Shown here: positions 1-8,833 of the stretch, in pieces
Position numbering within the stretch: position 1 is the stretch's first letter
Layout of the letters: every line of letters starts with the position of its first letter
Source: Bacteroidaceae bacterium
GTDB lineage: Bacteria; Bacteroidota; Bacteroidia; Bacteroidales; Bacteroidaceae
Direction: 5' to 3'
DNA: 41,619 nucleotides
Assembly: GCA_017416805.1 (NCBI GenBank)
Contig: JAFQBB010000048.1
Span: 1 to 41,619 of the forward strand
Translations under genes and position numbers: made by a program
The notes under the pieces: model-generated
What the model was told of the DNA's origin: nothing
What the model saw: the letters and a program-made list of their open reading frames with translations, nothing else
The model's database searches: none

Positions 1-1683
1 GGAGACTATCTGCGCATAAGGGGAACTCTGATGGCACGCGGATACGGCAAGCATTACATACACTGCCAAATCATCGGTGACTCGGTACATCTGCAACGCT
101 TCGATATGGACCCGGAGAACACCGACATGATTCTGCATCATATAGATATCCGCATACCCGGATTCACCGAAGATTATTACCACGTGACACTGGCCGAACA
201 GAATGATGTTCAGCTATACAAACAGTATATGATGGCAACGGCAAGAGCGGTGATGAGGGATATTGACTACAGTGCCACGACCGAGTTTTCTGTAACTGGA
301 ACCACCTGGTATGCCAACTATCACTATGAGAACTTTTTATTCGGAAATTCGGACTATGAGAACAGAGAGATTGCCTACACGTTGGGGACAGACACACTGA
401 TTGACGGACAAACGTGGAAGAAATTCTATGAAAACAACACCTACAAAGGTGCTTTCCGCGAACAAGATGGCAAAGTGTGGTTTTATCCGGGAAAAGAATC
501 AGATTACAGTTTTGAAGACGGAGTGCCGACTCTGATGTATGACTTTACCTTGCAAGTAGGAGACATCATCTACAATCGGGGAGATTACTCACCTGGATTT
601 ACACGCGAAAAGCCGGAAAATGCGGATGACTTTCTCGGACATTGGAAAGTGGTAAATGTGCGATACGAACATGGGCGCAAAGTGATAGACTTGAATTGTC
701 AGGGTAGGGACACCGAACAGTGGATAGAAGGTATCGGTAGTGTACGATATGCTTTTTTTGACTATTGGAGACCACGCATGAATAATGGGTCGTCTTCATG
801 GGAGACGGTCTATCAGGTAGCATCGGAGGGAAAGACCATCTATTTCAACGGCGAGTTGGCCAACCCTGAGGCCAACCCTTGGATGCAGAAAGGGATGACA
901 TGGACACAAAATTGGAACTACAACGAACATTCGGAGGGAGAATTCCGAGAAGTCGCATTGACAGAAGAGGTCAGACCCGGCACCTTCACATTTGATATGC
1001 CGAATGAAGAGGCGTGGTTCTTGTTCAAGTATCTACAGGATTTCAACGGCAAAGTCTATGCTATAGGTAACGGTAACGGACGTATAGAACTCTGCTATGA
1101 CTTCACCGTGCAGAAAGGAGATGAAATAGCCCTGTTAAGAGAATACTTCCACGATGGCAGAAGCAGGCCCATTTTCATATATGATACATGTACTGTAAAC
1201 GAGGTAAGTTCCATAGACATAGATGGAATTTCACGCAAACAGATAACTCTGAATGGTGATCGTGAAGACGTATGGGTGGAAGGTATCGGCTCGTTGAGCA
1301 GAGTATGCCCCATAGACGGAATGAGTGTCTATTCGAGCATTCAGTTCGGTCAAAGCCGTATCACCTGCCTGTGTAAGGAGGGAGAAACGCTGTATCTGCA
1401 CCCCGATTTTATAGATTGTACCACTTCACGTACAAACGGTATTTCCTCAAGCACCGTCGGAGATTTGACCATATATGCCATAGGACAATCCCTCCACTGC
1501 ACCGCCCCCAATGCCATAAAGTTGGAGGTCTATACCATGGATGCTGTTAAGGTGGGTGAAGCCCGATTTGTGGGTGGTGAAGCCGCAGTCAAAGTGGACT
1601 GTACTCCGGCTTTGTACCTCTATATCGTGACCTATCCTGACGGACACAGGGAGAGTGGGAAGGTACTGGTAAACGAAGAGTGA
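1..1683 (+). CDS. Secreted modular protein with C-terminal sorting-like domain, 5' end outside the window
   Basis: The frame is open from base 1 through the first ATG at 31 with no stop, so the true start and signal peptide probably lie upstream of the window; at least 560 residues are present. Counting from the ATG at 31, two copies of a beta-rich module are visible, about residues 90-275 and 290-460. Each has a YDF.L..GD-type strand pair followed by a W(I/V)EGIGS motif (residues 231-237 and 415-421). Residues 488-550 form a C-terminal domain with LEVYTMDAVKVGE, a YLYIVTYPDG strand and a terminal GKVLVNEE, resembling type IX secretion (Por) sorting domains. No catalytic motif was recognised. 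It is followed 66 bp later by a paralogue and may share its transcript. An adhesin or surface structural role is only inferred. Confidence 0.75.
   Translation, partial: GDYLRIRGTLMARGYGKHYIHCQIIGDSVHLQRFDMDPENTDMILHHIDIRIPGFTEDYYHVTLAEQNDVQLYKQYMMATARAVMRDIDYSATTEFSVTGTTWYANYHYENFLFGNSDYENREIAYTLGTDTLIDGQTWKKFYENNTYKGAFREQDGKVWFYPGKESDYSFEDGVPTLMYDFTLQVGDIIYNRGDYSPGFTREKPENADDFLGHWKVVNVRYEHGRKVIDLNCQGRDTEQWIEGIGSVRYAFFDYWRPRMNNGSSSWETVYQVASEGKTIYFNGELANPEANPWMQKGMTWTQNWNYNEHSEGEFREVALTEEVRPGTFTFDMPNEEAWFLFKYLQDFNGKVYAIGNGNGRIELCYDFTVQKGDEIALLREYFHDGRSRPIFIYDTCTVNEVSSIDIDGISRKQITLNGDREDVWVEGIGSLSRVCPIDGMSVYSSIQFGQSRITCLCKEGETLYLHPDFIDCTTSRTNGISSSTVGDLTIYAIGQSLHCTAPNAIKLEVYTMDAVKVGEARFVGGEAAVKVDCTPALYLYIVTYPDGHRESGKVLVNEE
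1489..1680 (+). repeat. C-terminal domain repeat, copy 1 of 4
   Basis: About 190 bp encoding the sorting-like C-terminal domain. It is nearly identical at DNA level to the tails of the next three genes, including the shared run GTCTATACCATGGATGC. Confidence 0.85.
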
Positions 1684-1749
1684 AGAGTGAATACAATAAA
1701 AAAAGGAGACTGAACTGGACTATTAAAAAATTAATAAAAACACTCCTAT

Positions 1750-3663
1750 ATGAGAAGAGTTGCTTTATCCCTATTAATGATTTCCTGCCTGCTGAGTGGA
1801 CAGGCGAAAGCCATGACACAAAGTGAAGAAACGTATCCTGTCGGTATGACATCCCTGATTGTCAACCCAAGCTATGACAACAACGACAATACAGGATGGA
1901 ACGGAACTCAGCCCTTATTTCAGACTTATACGAATGCGGAGCATTACAACAAGACATTTGACACTTGGCAGATGGTGGAGAACCTTCCGAATGGAGTCTA
2001 TAAGTTGACCGTACAGGGACTTTATAGGCCGACAAACTGCAACGAGTGGAATTACAGTGATGGCACAACGCCACAATACGCGGTGTTTTATGTTGCCAAT
2101 GGGACGGACGGCCTGACAATTCCCGTGCCGAATGTCTATGAAGAGATAAGCGAAAACGAAATCGTACAAACTACCTTGAAGTTTGCGGCTGAACAGTTTG
2201 CAAAGGGGAAACACTATACCGACGTACATTTTAACGTAGCGGAAGGGAAGGTGCGCATCGGTGTGGCTTTGCCCAAGTTGGCTGGAGTTTCTGATTGGGT
2301 ATGTTGGGACAATTGGCAACTGACCTATTACGGAAACAAAGGGGAGGAATCTTATAATGGTGCGGTAAAGGAAATGATTGATGCCAATTTGGCGAGGTTT
2401 GACACTATAACGGCCAAGATAAGCACTGGAATTATTGAAACTTATAAAACAACCATCAGTAATTTGACGGCAACAGACCTTGCAGGAGTCAACAATGCCA
2501 AACAGGTCATTGAGGAGGCCATCGGCACGGTGGAAGCAAATATCCGGGCATGGGAAGAGTACTTTGTACTGGTAGAGAATGGACGTGAAATTGTAAAAGA
2601 AAGCAATATTTATTGTTGGGACAAATGGCTCAGAGTTTTGGATGACTACATCAAACAGGAAGCACTGGCATTCTTGAACAGGGACGATATGACAACTCAA
2701 GAACTGCAAGAAGAAATTGAGGTTCTGGAAAATCATATCAGAAAAGGAACAATAATAGGAAGCCGTGTACCACTGGTAGGCGCAGTGTGGAGCTACGTTC
2801 ACTTTGACCGTACAGTAGTGGATAACTTAGGAAAGATAAAAGAGATAAATGCCTATACACGATATGCGGTATTGAACAAGCCTGCACATATCGACCGAAG
2901 AACCTATTTCCCATTGGTAAAATACACCACTTGTGAGTACGAAGAGGGGCAGAATGAGGCTGAGACCTACCGCATCAGGATGGAGGACAACCGTATATAT
3001 ATACTGAAAGAAGATGCACCCGACTATGAGACTCTGCTCCTAAAGGAAGAAGGAAGTGACTACATTCTGTACGACTTCAATCTGAAAGTAGGAGATGAAG
3101 CATATAAATATGATTTTGGAGAAGGACCGACACCTGTCTGCATTACTGAAACCTCTACAATAACGACCAACGAAGGAACAACATTCAATACATGGAAAAT
3201 GGAAGGAGGTGAATGGATTGAAGGAATTGGCAGTTCTATTGATTTTTTAAATCCTTACATCCCAATAAGAGCGACATGTGACTGCGGAACCATACTGAAC
3301 TACTTCAGAGTCCCTATGAATGGAACAGAAAAGGTCTATAAGAATCCATTCGGCAATATTACAGGTGTAAGCACAACTTTCAAAGAAAATGACTGTGTTC
3401 TAAATCCTGAAGCTATCGAGGATTTCATGATACAGAATCCTCACGCACAGTTTCAGGTTTTCTCCTCTACCCTCCACTGCACCGCCCCCGATGCCGTGAG
3501 CCTGGAAGTCTATACCATGGATGCAGTTAAGGTGGGTGAGGCTGCATTCGTGAATGGTGAGGCCGCAGTCAAAGTGGACTGTACTCCGGCTTTGTACCTC
3601 TATGTCGTGACCTATCCTGACGGACACAGGGAGAGCGGAAAGGTAGTGGTAAGTGAAGAATGA
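1750..3663 (+). CDS. Secreted protein: lectin-like N-terminal domain, helical linker, beta module, sorting-like C-terminus
   Basis: 637 aa. An N-terminal signal peptide is visible (about residues 1-21, ending AKA). Residues 35-195 look like a galactose-binding-type beta sandwich, with the pattern LIVNPSYDN..GW, then LPNGVYKLTVQGLYR, and W.CWDNW.LTYYG near the end. Residues 200-335 are predicted helical, similar in style to FIVAR-type spacer regions. Residues 345-530 carry the same module found in the flanking genes (YDFNLKVGDE at 441-450, WIEGIGS at 489-495). Residues 575-637 are the sorting-like domain. The region before the module has no counterpart in the neighbours, so the protein looks like a new N-terminus joined to a shared C-terminal half. 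Function is unknown; carbohydrate or surface binding is inferred from the sandwich domain. Confidence 0.8.
   Translation: MRRVALSLLMISCLLSGQAKAMTQSEETYPVGMTSLIVNPSYDNNDNTGWNGTQPLFQTYTNAEHYNKTFDTWQMVENLPNGVYKLTVQGLYRPTNCNEWNYSDGTTPQYAVFYVANGTDGLTIPVPNVYEEISENEIVQTTLKFAAEQFAKGKHYTDVHFNVAEGKVRIGVALPKLAGVSDWVCWDNWQLTYYGNKGEESYNGAVKEMIDANLARFDTITAKISTGIIETYKTTISNLTATDLAGVNNAKQVIEEAIGTVEANIRAWEEYFVLVENGREIVKESNIYCWDKWLRVLDDYIKQEALAFLNRDDMTTQELQEEIEVLENHIRKGTIIGSRVPLVGAVWSYVHFDRTVVDNLGKIKEINAYTRYAVLNKPAHIDRRTYFPLVKYTTCEYEEGQNEAETYRIRMEDNRIYILKEDAPDYETLLLKEEGSDYILYDFNLKVGDEAYKYDFGEGPTPVCITETSTITTNEGTTFNTWKMEGGEWIEGIGSSIDFLNPYIPIRATCDCGTILNYFRVPMNGTEKVYKNPFGNITGVSTTFKENDCVLNPEAIEDFMIQNPHAQFQVFSSTLHCTAPDAVSLEVYTMDAVKVGEAAFVNGEAAVKVDCTPALYLYVVTYPDGHRESGKVVVSEE
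3469..3660 (+). repeat. C-terminal domain repeat, copy 2 of 4
   Basis: Encodes residues 573-637 of the 1750-3663 gene. It shares long identical runs with copy 1, especially the stretch coding for VKVDCTPALYLY. Confidence 0.85.
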
Positions 3664-3757
3664 AGGATTTGAATGTAGAAAAGGAGGAATCCTCGAGATA
3701 AAATAATAAGAACCGTAAAATCTTAAAAGAATAGCGAAGATTCTAGAAATAATATTC

Positions 3758-3765
3758 TACCTTTG
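3758..3765 (+). promoter_or_regulatory. Bacteroides -7 box (TACCTTTG)
   Basis: TACCTTTG fits TAnnTTTG and lies 49 bp before the ATG at 3815. No convincing TTG at -33 is seen. Confidence 0.5.
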
Positions 3766-3814
3766 CAAAGTGCATCATTCTTAATTAGTATTCACAAAGA
3801 AAATCCAAAAGAAG

Positions 3815-4816
3815 ATGAAGAAAATTAATCATTCGACATGCATCAGCATTCTTCTCTCCTTGTGCTTTTTACCCATAAAAGCACAAAATGAAAAAGAAAC
3901 AGTTTCGTGGGTCGGTGCGACATGGAGTTATTATATGTATGATTATTACCCCCGTGAGAATTATTACCCCTATGAAAATGACTATGAGGAATACTCATTC
4001 TTTCGATACACAGTACTTGATCGTCCGGAAGTGCTTGACGGAAAAACGTATTATCCATTAGTATGGTATACCACCTGTGAATACGAAGAGGATCATAAAG
4101 GATATCGTATCAGGCAAGAAGGAAAGAAGGTGTTGATGAGAAAGGAGGATTGTGATTATGAGGGGATATTAAAAGAAATCGGCAATGATTATGTCCTATA
4201 CGATTTTTCATTAAACGAAGGAGAGGAATATTGCAAGTACAACGGCTCTCCATTAACAGTACTTGAAGTTGATACCATACAGGACGAAAGAGGACAGACT
4301 TATAGACAACTATTGTTTCAAAGCGCTGACGGTTGGGAGACCTGGATAGATGGAATTGGTTCCACATTAAATTTACTCATACCTTATACTTATCCACAAT
4401 TGCAACGTTGGTATTGGCACCGTATGACATTAAACTATTTCTGTTCAGCTGACAGCAGTGTTATTTATCGTAATCCACGAACTAAAGGAGATGTAATGTA
4501 TCCTAATCGGTATGAATTAGCAAATCGTTTTGATCATTTTAAGGAAGAGGATTGTTCATTGAAGCCTTCAAGAATCAAAGGGGTAATAGATTGTAGTCCA
4601 ATCTATATTAAAGCATATAATTCCAAGATATCTTGCACCGCCCCCGATGCTGTGAGCCTGGAAGTCTATACCATGGATGCTGTTAAGGTGGGTGAATCCC
4701 AATTTGTGAATGGTGAGGCCACAGTCAGAGTGGGCTGTACGCCGGCTTTGTACCTCTATATTGTGACTTATCCTGACGGAAGGAGGGAGAGCGGGAAAGT
4801 TGCTCTACAACAATAA
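3815..4816 (+). CDS. Small secreted protein: one beta module plus sorting-like C-terminus
   Basis: 333 aa. Signal peptide at about residues 1-23 (hydrophobic ISILLSLCFLP, ending KAQ). Residues 33-222 form one copy of the shared module and align closely with the preceding gene: W.GA.WSY near 36, YPLVWYTTCEYEE at 80-92, YRIR.E at 97-102, VLYDFSL at 127-133, WIDGIGS at 177-183 and YRNP at 218. Residues 271-333 are the sorting-like domain, ending KVALQQ rather than the NEE or SEE of its paralogues. It appears to be the minimal version of the family: signal peptide, module, sorting domain. It has its own -7 box. Function unknown. Confidence 0.82.
   Translation: MKKINHSTCISILLSLCFLPIKAQNEKETVSWVGATWSYYMYDYYPRENYYPYENDYEEYSFFRYTVLDRPEVLDGKTYYPLVWYTTCEYEEDHKGYRIRQEGKKVLMRKEDCDYEGILKEIGNDYVLYDFSLNEGEEYCKYNGSPLTVLEVDTIQDERGQTYRQLLFQSADGWETWIDGIGSTLNLLIPYTYPQLQRWYWHRMTLNYFCSADSSVIYRNPRTKGDVMYPNRYELANRFDHFKEEDCSLKPSRIKGVIDCSPIYIKAYNSKISCTAPDAVSLEVYTMDAVKVGESQFVNGEATVRVGCTPALYLYIVTYPDGRRESGKVALQQ
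4630..4800 (+). repeat. C-terminal domain repeat, copy 3 of 4
   Basis: Matches copies 1, 2 and 4 over nearly its whole length. Its last few codons diverge. Confidence 0.85.
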
Positions 4817-4850
4817 TAATCAGTCTTTTTACTGTTCCAATATTTTAAAT

Positions 4851-4858
4851 TACTTTTG
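4851..4858 (+). promoter_or_regulatory. Bacteroides -7 box (TACTTTTG) abutting a start codon
   Basis: TACTTTTG fits TAnnTTTG and ends 4 bases before the ATG at 4863. Transcription would begin at or next to the start codon. This argues against the upstream in-frame ATG at 4800, which overlaps the previous gene. Confidence 0.5.
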
Positions 4859-4862
4859 CAAA

Positions 4863-6335
4863 ATGAGAGGAAAAAGAGAGTATAACCATCGGACATTGCT
4901 ATTGCTAGTCATCTTGTTGCTATTGAATATAGCCAATATGACAAGCCAAAACTATACGAAAACGTTCAAAATAGATTTTTCTGAGAATGATTTTTTGTTG
5001 GAAGAATCTGAAGGAGTGCATAGGATTACTCCAAATGAAATCTTGTGTGATTGGGAGTATAATTATAGTGATCCGTCAGGTTTGTCAAAGCCTTGCATTC
5101 CTTATGTGAAACTTCATATTCTTATACCAGATAATTATAGGATAAAAGAGGTTTCTTTCAATGTGGACAGTGTCATATATGCAGAAGGAGTAAGGCTTGA
5201 ATCTGCACCTTCTATTGGAGAAATTTCTACTGGGGCAAATGAAATGCAATCTTCATATCCTTCACAATATTATCCCATAGAGATTAATTTTGTTGATGGT
5301 ATCGAATCATTTTTTGACGGATATAGAATTGCAGACTTCGAAATCAGCCTTTTCGCATACAATGCGTTTTCTGGACTTTTGTCAATGGCTTCTTCCATAT
5401 ATCTGACATTAAATGTAGAACCCACAATAAATGATTCTTTTATCCATACTGGAGATATGGATAGTTTCTTAAAACGATTTGTTTATAACCCCGAAGATTT
5501 CGGAAAAGGATTGGAAGGATGGACACCTGTTCCTGCAAACATAGTGGCAGATGGCAAACAATGGAATCTCCACCATGTAATGCCACATGCTGTTGATTAT
5601 GTCTATAATATCAAGCAATGGATAGAGGGGGATACTCTTGTAGATGGAGAGTTATGCCAAAAACTATATACTCTTACCACAACGGAAGATGAAAGGGTCT
5701 CACAAAAGGAGACATTGAATGTGGATTATTGCCAACAAGTAGGTCGCAAGTTCTACAAGAATGGTGAACTTATGTTTGATTTTGACTTGCAACTGAACGA
5801 CACTTTTCTTTTTGTAGAGTTCTTGGATACGACATATACAATGGTAACCCATGTAGGGGATACGATACTCAATGATGGGGTGGTTCGCAGATACTTAAAG
5901 GTGAACGAATTCTTTCCCGAGTACTCATACGTCAAGCCTAACAGCTATGATATATGGGTAGAAGGTGTTGGTTCGTTGTCTATGGGTATCTATGACAACC
6001 GTTTTACGGCAAAAGGATATGTGACAACCCTACAAAGTTGCACCTATGATGATGTGATTATTTATCAGAAGGAGAACGGTAGCCAGATAGTGGTCACTAA
6101 CTCTGAAACAAGAGGAAGGAATGTGCGATATCTTGGACAGTGTCTCCATTGCACTTCCCCCGATGCTACAAAATTGGAAGTCTATACCATGGATGCAGTA
6201 AAGGTGGGTGAAGCACGATTTGTGAATGGTGAGGCCACAATCAAAGTGGGCTGTACATCGGCTTTATACCTCTATGTCGTGACCTATCCTGACGAACACA
6301 GGGAGAGCGGGAAGGTACTGGTAAATGAAGAGTGA
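4863..6335 (+). CDS. Secreted protein with propeptide-like N-terminal domain, beta module and sorting-like C-terminus
   Basis: 490 aa from the ATG at 4863. This start gives a clean signal peptide (RGKREYNHR, then a leucine-rich core at 11-22); the in-frame ATG at 4800 lies inside the previous gene. Residues 35-187 resemble the beta-rich propeptide-like domain found before C25 (gingipain-type) peptidases: DFSENDF near 38-44, PCIPYVKLHILIPD at 77-90, then GYRIADFEISLFAYNA at 153-168. No peptidase domain follows. Instead residues 240-420 hold the shared module (FDFDLQLND at 305-313, WVEGVGS at 365-371), and about 428-490 the sorting-like domain. The propeptide resemblance is from motif memory and is tentative; the module and tail are plainly shared with the neighbours. 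Confidence 0.8.
   Translation: MRGKREYNHRTLLLLVILLLLNIANMTSQNYTKTFKIDFSENDFLLEESEGVHRITPNEILCDWEYNYSDPSGLSKPCIPYVKLHILIPDNYRIKEVSFNVDSVIYAEGVRLESAPSIGEISTGANEMQSSYPSQYYPIEINFVDGIESFFDGYRIADFEISLFAYNAFSGLLSMASSIYLTLNVEPTINDSFIHTGDMDSFLKRFVYNPEDFGKGLEGWTPVPANIVADGKQWNLHHVMPHAVDYVYNIKQWIEGDTLVDGELCQKLYTLTTTEDERVSQKETLNVDYCQQVGRKFYKNGELMFDFDLQLNDTFLFVEFLDTTYTMVTHVGDTILNDGVVRRYLKVNEFFPEYSYVKPNSYDIWVEGVGSLSMGIYDNRFTAKGYVTTLQSCTYDDVIIYQKENGSQIVVTNSETRGRNVRYLGQCLHCTSPDATKLEVYTMDAVKVGEARFVNGEATIKVGCTSALYLYVVTYPDEHRESGKVLVNEE
6141..6332 (+). repeat. C-terminal domain repeat, copy 4 of 4
   Basis: Closest in its final codons to copy 1 (both end VLVNEE). Confidence 0.85.
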
Positions 6336-6484
6336 AGAATACTAAGCTACGATTGGAACTTGTAATCCGACAAGGCTGTCCGATATTTGTTTGGAAAGAG
6401 ACTGTTTGCTCTGGATGATTGATAAATCTGATAGTTGTTTTTAAAAAAAATGTCTTAAAATAGTTAGATGTTGAGAAAAATGAC

Positions 6485-6492
6485 TATTTTTG
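6485..6492 (+). promoter_or_regulatory. Bacteroides -7 box (TATTTTTG)
   Basis: Fits TAnnTTTG and lies 38 bp before the ATG at 6531. Confidence 0.5.
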
Positions 6493-6530
6493 CTTCCTGA
6501 TATATAGTATTAACATTTGGGCATGAAACA

Positions 6531-8648
6531 ATGAAAAAGATTTTAAAGGCCGGGATAGCCGTAATGGCGACCCTTGTAATTTCGTGTAGCAGTGATACGC
6601 ATGAAGAGTCTTCTACTTATGGAAATGTAGAGGTGAGGTTTTCAAGCCTTATCGAGACTCGTGTGTCTGGAACCCAATGGGATGCAGGCGATGGCATAGG
6701 GGTGTATATGTTCCGAAGTGGTGAAGGATTGTCTGATGCATCTATTTGTGAGAATTCTGCCAATAACAAATATGTGGCAAGTGCAACAGGTGCTCTGTCT
6801 CCTGCTTCTGAGATGGATAAACTTTTCTATCCGATGTATGAATCTGTTGATTTTGTGGCTTATTATCCTTATGGTGATGTGGCGGATTATGAACTGGCTT
6901 TGGATGTTAGTGAACAGGGTAATCAGGAAAAGTTGGACTTGCTTTACAGTAAAAACCTTACAAGTGTGGAAGCCACGAGTGAGGCTCAAAAACTTGTGTT
7001 CAAACATAAACTCAGTAAAATTGTTTTTAATGTAAAAGCCGGATTGGGTTATGAAAGTACAGACTTGGAGGGAGCAGAAATCTGTTTGAAGGGAGCCTTT
7101 AGTAATGCTACATTCTTATTGGCAGATGGTGGTTTGATATTAGGAAATGAGAAGCAGAATATAAATCTGACTACATCTGCTGCGGGCGATGGCGTAATGG
7201 CTGAAGCTATTGTGTTGCCTCAATCGTGTGGCGGTATGCAGGTGTATGTGTCGATGGTTTCGGGAGTAACCAAACGTTTTGATTTCATCAGTAACCATCA
7301 GTGGTTAGAAGGATATAAATATGAATATGAAATCACTCTTGTAGATAACGAAACAGGGGCCTTGTTGGAGGCAGAGATTACAGAATGGACGGTAGGAGAA
7401 ACTGCAGGGTCTGTCCAAGAGGTTACTCCTGAACCTTGGAGTGGAACAGTGGATACAGACTGGTTCATGGCAGAAAATGTGATGTTGAACCTTTATACAC
7501 CGGAGGAAATGGCAGGACTTGCCAAACTGGTCAATGAAGGAAACTCTTTTGAAGGAAAAACCATACAGCTGTGTAACGATTTGGACATGAACAGTCAGAC
7601 ATGGACACCGATTGGGGTCAATGCGGATAGTCCATTCAAAGGTTCGTTTGAAGGAAATGGACATCAAATCAGGGGGCTTACTTTTGTAACCAATGCTTCA
7701 GGAAATGGCGGATTGTTCGGATTCTCGACAGGAACAATAAAGAACTTGTCTGTAAAGGGTACGACCTCTATTGCTTCGTCTGAAAGAAGACTGATATATG
7801 TGGGTGGAGTTGTTGGTACGAATGAAGGAACAGTTTCGGGGTGCCGTAATTATGTGGCAATCAATACAAGTGTTACTGCAGTGTCGGGAGGTAATGAAAC
7901 CAATCCCTATACGGGCGGCATTGCAGGTATGAATAGTGGCACTATTACGGGCTGTCAGAATTATGCAGTGCTCTCCTCAAATAATGTCAATACGGATGCG
8001 AAAGCATATTTGCATCTTGGTGGTATATCTGGTTCAAATACAGGGGCTATTTCAGATTGCCGGAATATGCAGACGCTTACAGCTACTAATGGAAATGTAC
8101 GTATTGGAGGTATTACAGGACTGGCTACGGGGACATCTGTATCTGTTGTTGATTGTCAGAATGTGGGTAGAATCACGGTTGAGTCTTCTCATAATGAATG
8201 CTCATCAGGTGGCATTGTAGGAAAATTGGCTAATGGTGCTGAGATAAAAGCGTGTGTAAATGGAGGAAATATGACCTCGATACTTACTTCTGGTACGAAG
8301 ATTTATGGAGGAGGTCTGGCCGGACTTAATACTGGAGGAGTAATCCTTTCGGGAAGTAATTCAGGGACAATCTTGGTGACGGGAGTTTCTGGTAGCGGGA
8401 CATTGGCAGCGGCAGGTGGAGTTGTGGGTTACAATACAACAGGCGCTGCTGTCCATAAAGCTACGAATGAAGGCTCTGCTTCGTCGTCAGGGGCATCAAA
8501 TAACTATGCGGGAGGTATTGGTGGTTACAATGATGCAGAATCCGATATATATACCTGCTGCAGTAATGCCGGACTTCCTACGTTATGGGTTGGTAATGCT
8601 ACTGGTGATGATAATCTGCTGACGGATACTGACCATACGGACGAGTAA
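6531..8648 (+). CDS. Fimbrillin-like lipoprotein with GLUG repeats
   Basis: 705 aa. Lipoprotein signal with lipobox LVIS-C, lipidated Cys19, followed by SSD. Residues about 25-275 look like a fimbrillin (Mfa-like) domain: an early VRFSSLIETRVSGTQWDAGD.IGVYM, a YYPYG segment, and FKHKLSKIVFNV, which is typical of that fold. Residues about 310-690 are a run of GLUG-type repeats, each GG(I/V/L).G.N.GT(I/V)..C.N, with about nine copies. GLUG repeats usually form beta-solenoid-like stalks in surface adhesins. It has its own promoter and terminator, so it is transcribed alone. Likely an outer-membrane-anchored, surface-exposed adhesin; its ligand cannot be told. Confidence 0.85.
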   Translation: MKKILKAGIAVMATLVISCSSDTHEESSTYGNVEVRFSSLIETRVSGTQWDAGDGIGVYMFRSGEGLSDASICENSANNKYVASATGALSPASEMDKLFYPMYESVDFVAYYPYGDVADYELALDVSEQGNQEKLDLLYSKNLTSVEATSEAQKLVFKHKLSKIVFNVKAGLGYESTDLEGAEICLKGAFSNATFLLADGGLILGNEKQNINLTTSAAGDGVMAEAIVLPQSCGGMQVYVSMVSGVTKRFDFISNHQWLEGYKYEYEITLVDNETGALLEAEITEWTVGETAGSVQEVTPEPWSGTVDTDWFMAENVMLNLYTPEEMAGLAKLVNEGNSFEGKTIQLCNDLDMNSQTWTPIGVNADSPFKGSFEGNGHQIRGLTFVTNASGNGGLFGFSTGTIKNLSVKGTTSIASSERRLIYVGGVVGTNEGTVSGCRNYVAINTSVTAVSGGNETNPYTGGIAGMNSGTITGCQNYAVLSSNNVNTDAKAYLHLGGISGSNTGAISDCRNMQTLTATNGNVRIGGITGLATGTSVSVVDCQNVGRITVESSHNECSSGGIVGKLANGAEIKACVNGGNMTSILTSGTKIYGGGLAGLNTGGVILSGSNSGTILVTGVSGSGTLAAAGGVVGYNTTGAAVHKATNEGSASSSGASNNYAGGIGGYNDAESDIYTCCSNAGLPTLWVGNATGDDNLLTDTDHTDE

Positions 8649-8675
8649 AATGAAATTTGTATCTGTATAATGAGG

Positions 8676-8725
8676 GTGTGCTAAAAGAATGCATGATTGC
8701 ATTTCTTTAGCGCACTTTCTTTTTT
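8676..8725 (+). terminator. Intrinsic terminator after the GLUG lipoprotein
   Basis: Arms 8676-8693 and 8698-8715 form an 18-bp stem with one mismatch and two G-U pairs around a TGAT loop, followed by TTTCTTTTTT. Confidence 0.88.
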
Positions 8726-8803
8726 AGGAAATCAATAGTGTTTGTAACCACCAAATAACGTTAAATGTTTTTAGGGTATAGAGGTGGCTATCGGATGTTT
8801 TGC

Positions 8804-8811
8804 TAAATTTG
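8804..8811 (+). promoter_or_regulatory. Bacteroides -7 box (TAAATTTG)
   Basis: Lies 22 bp before the ATG at 8834 of the S41 peptidase gene. No clear -33 TTG. Confidence 0.5.
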
Positions 8812-8833
8812 CAAATTCTTATAAACAAGCATT

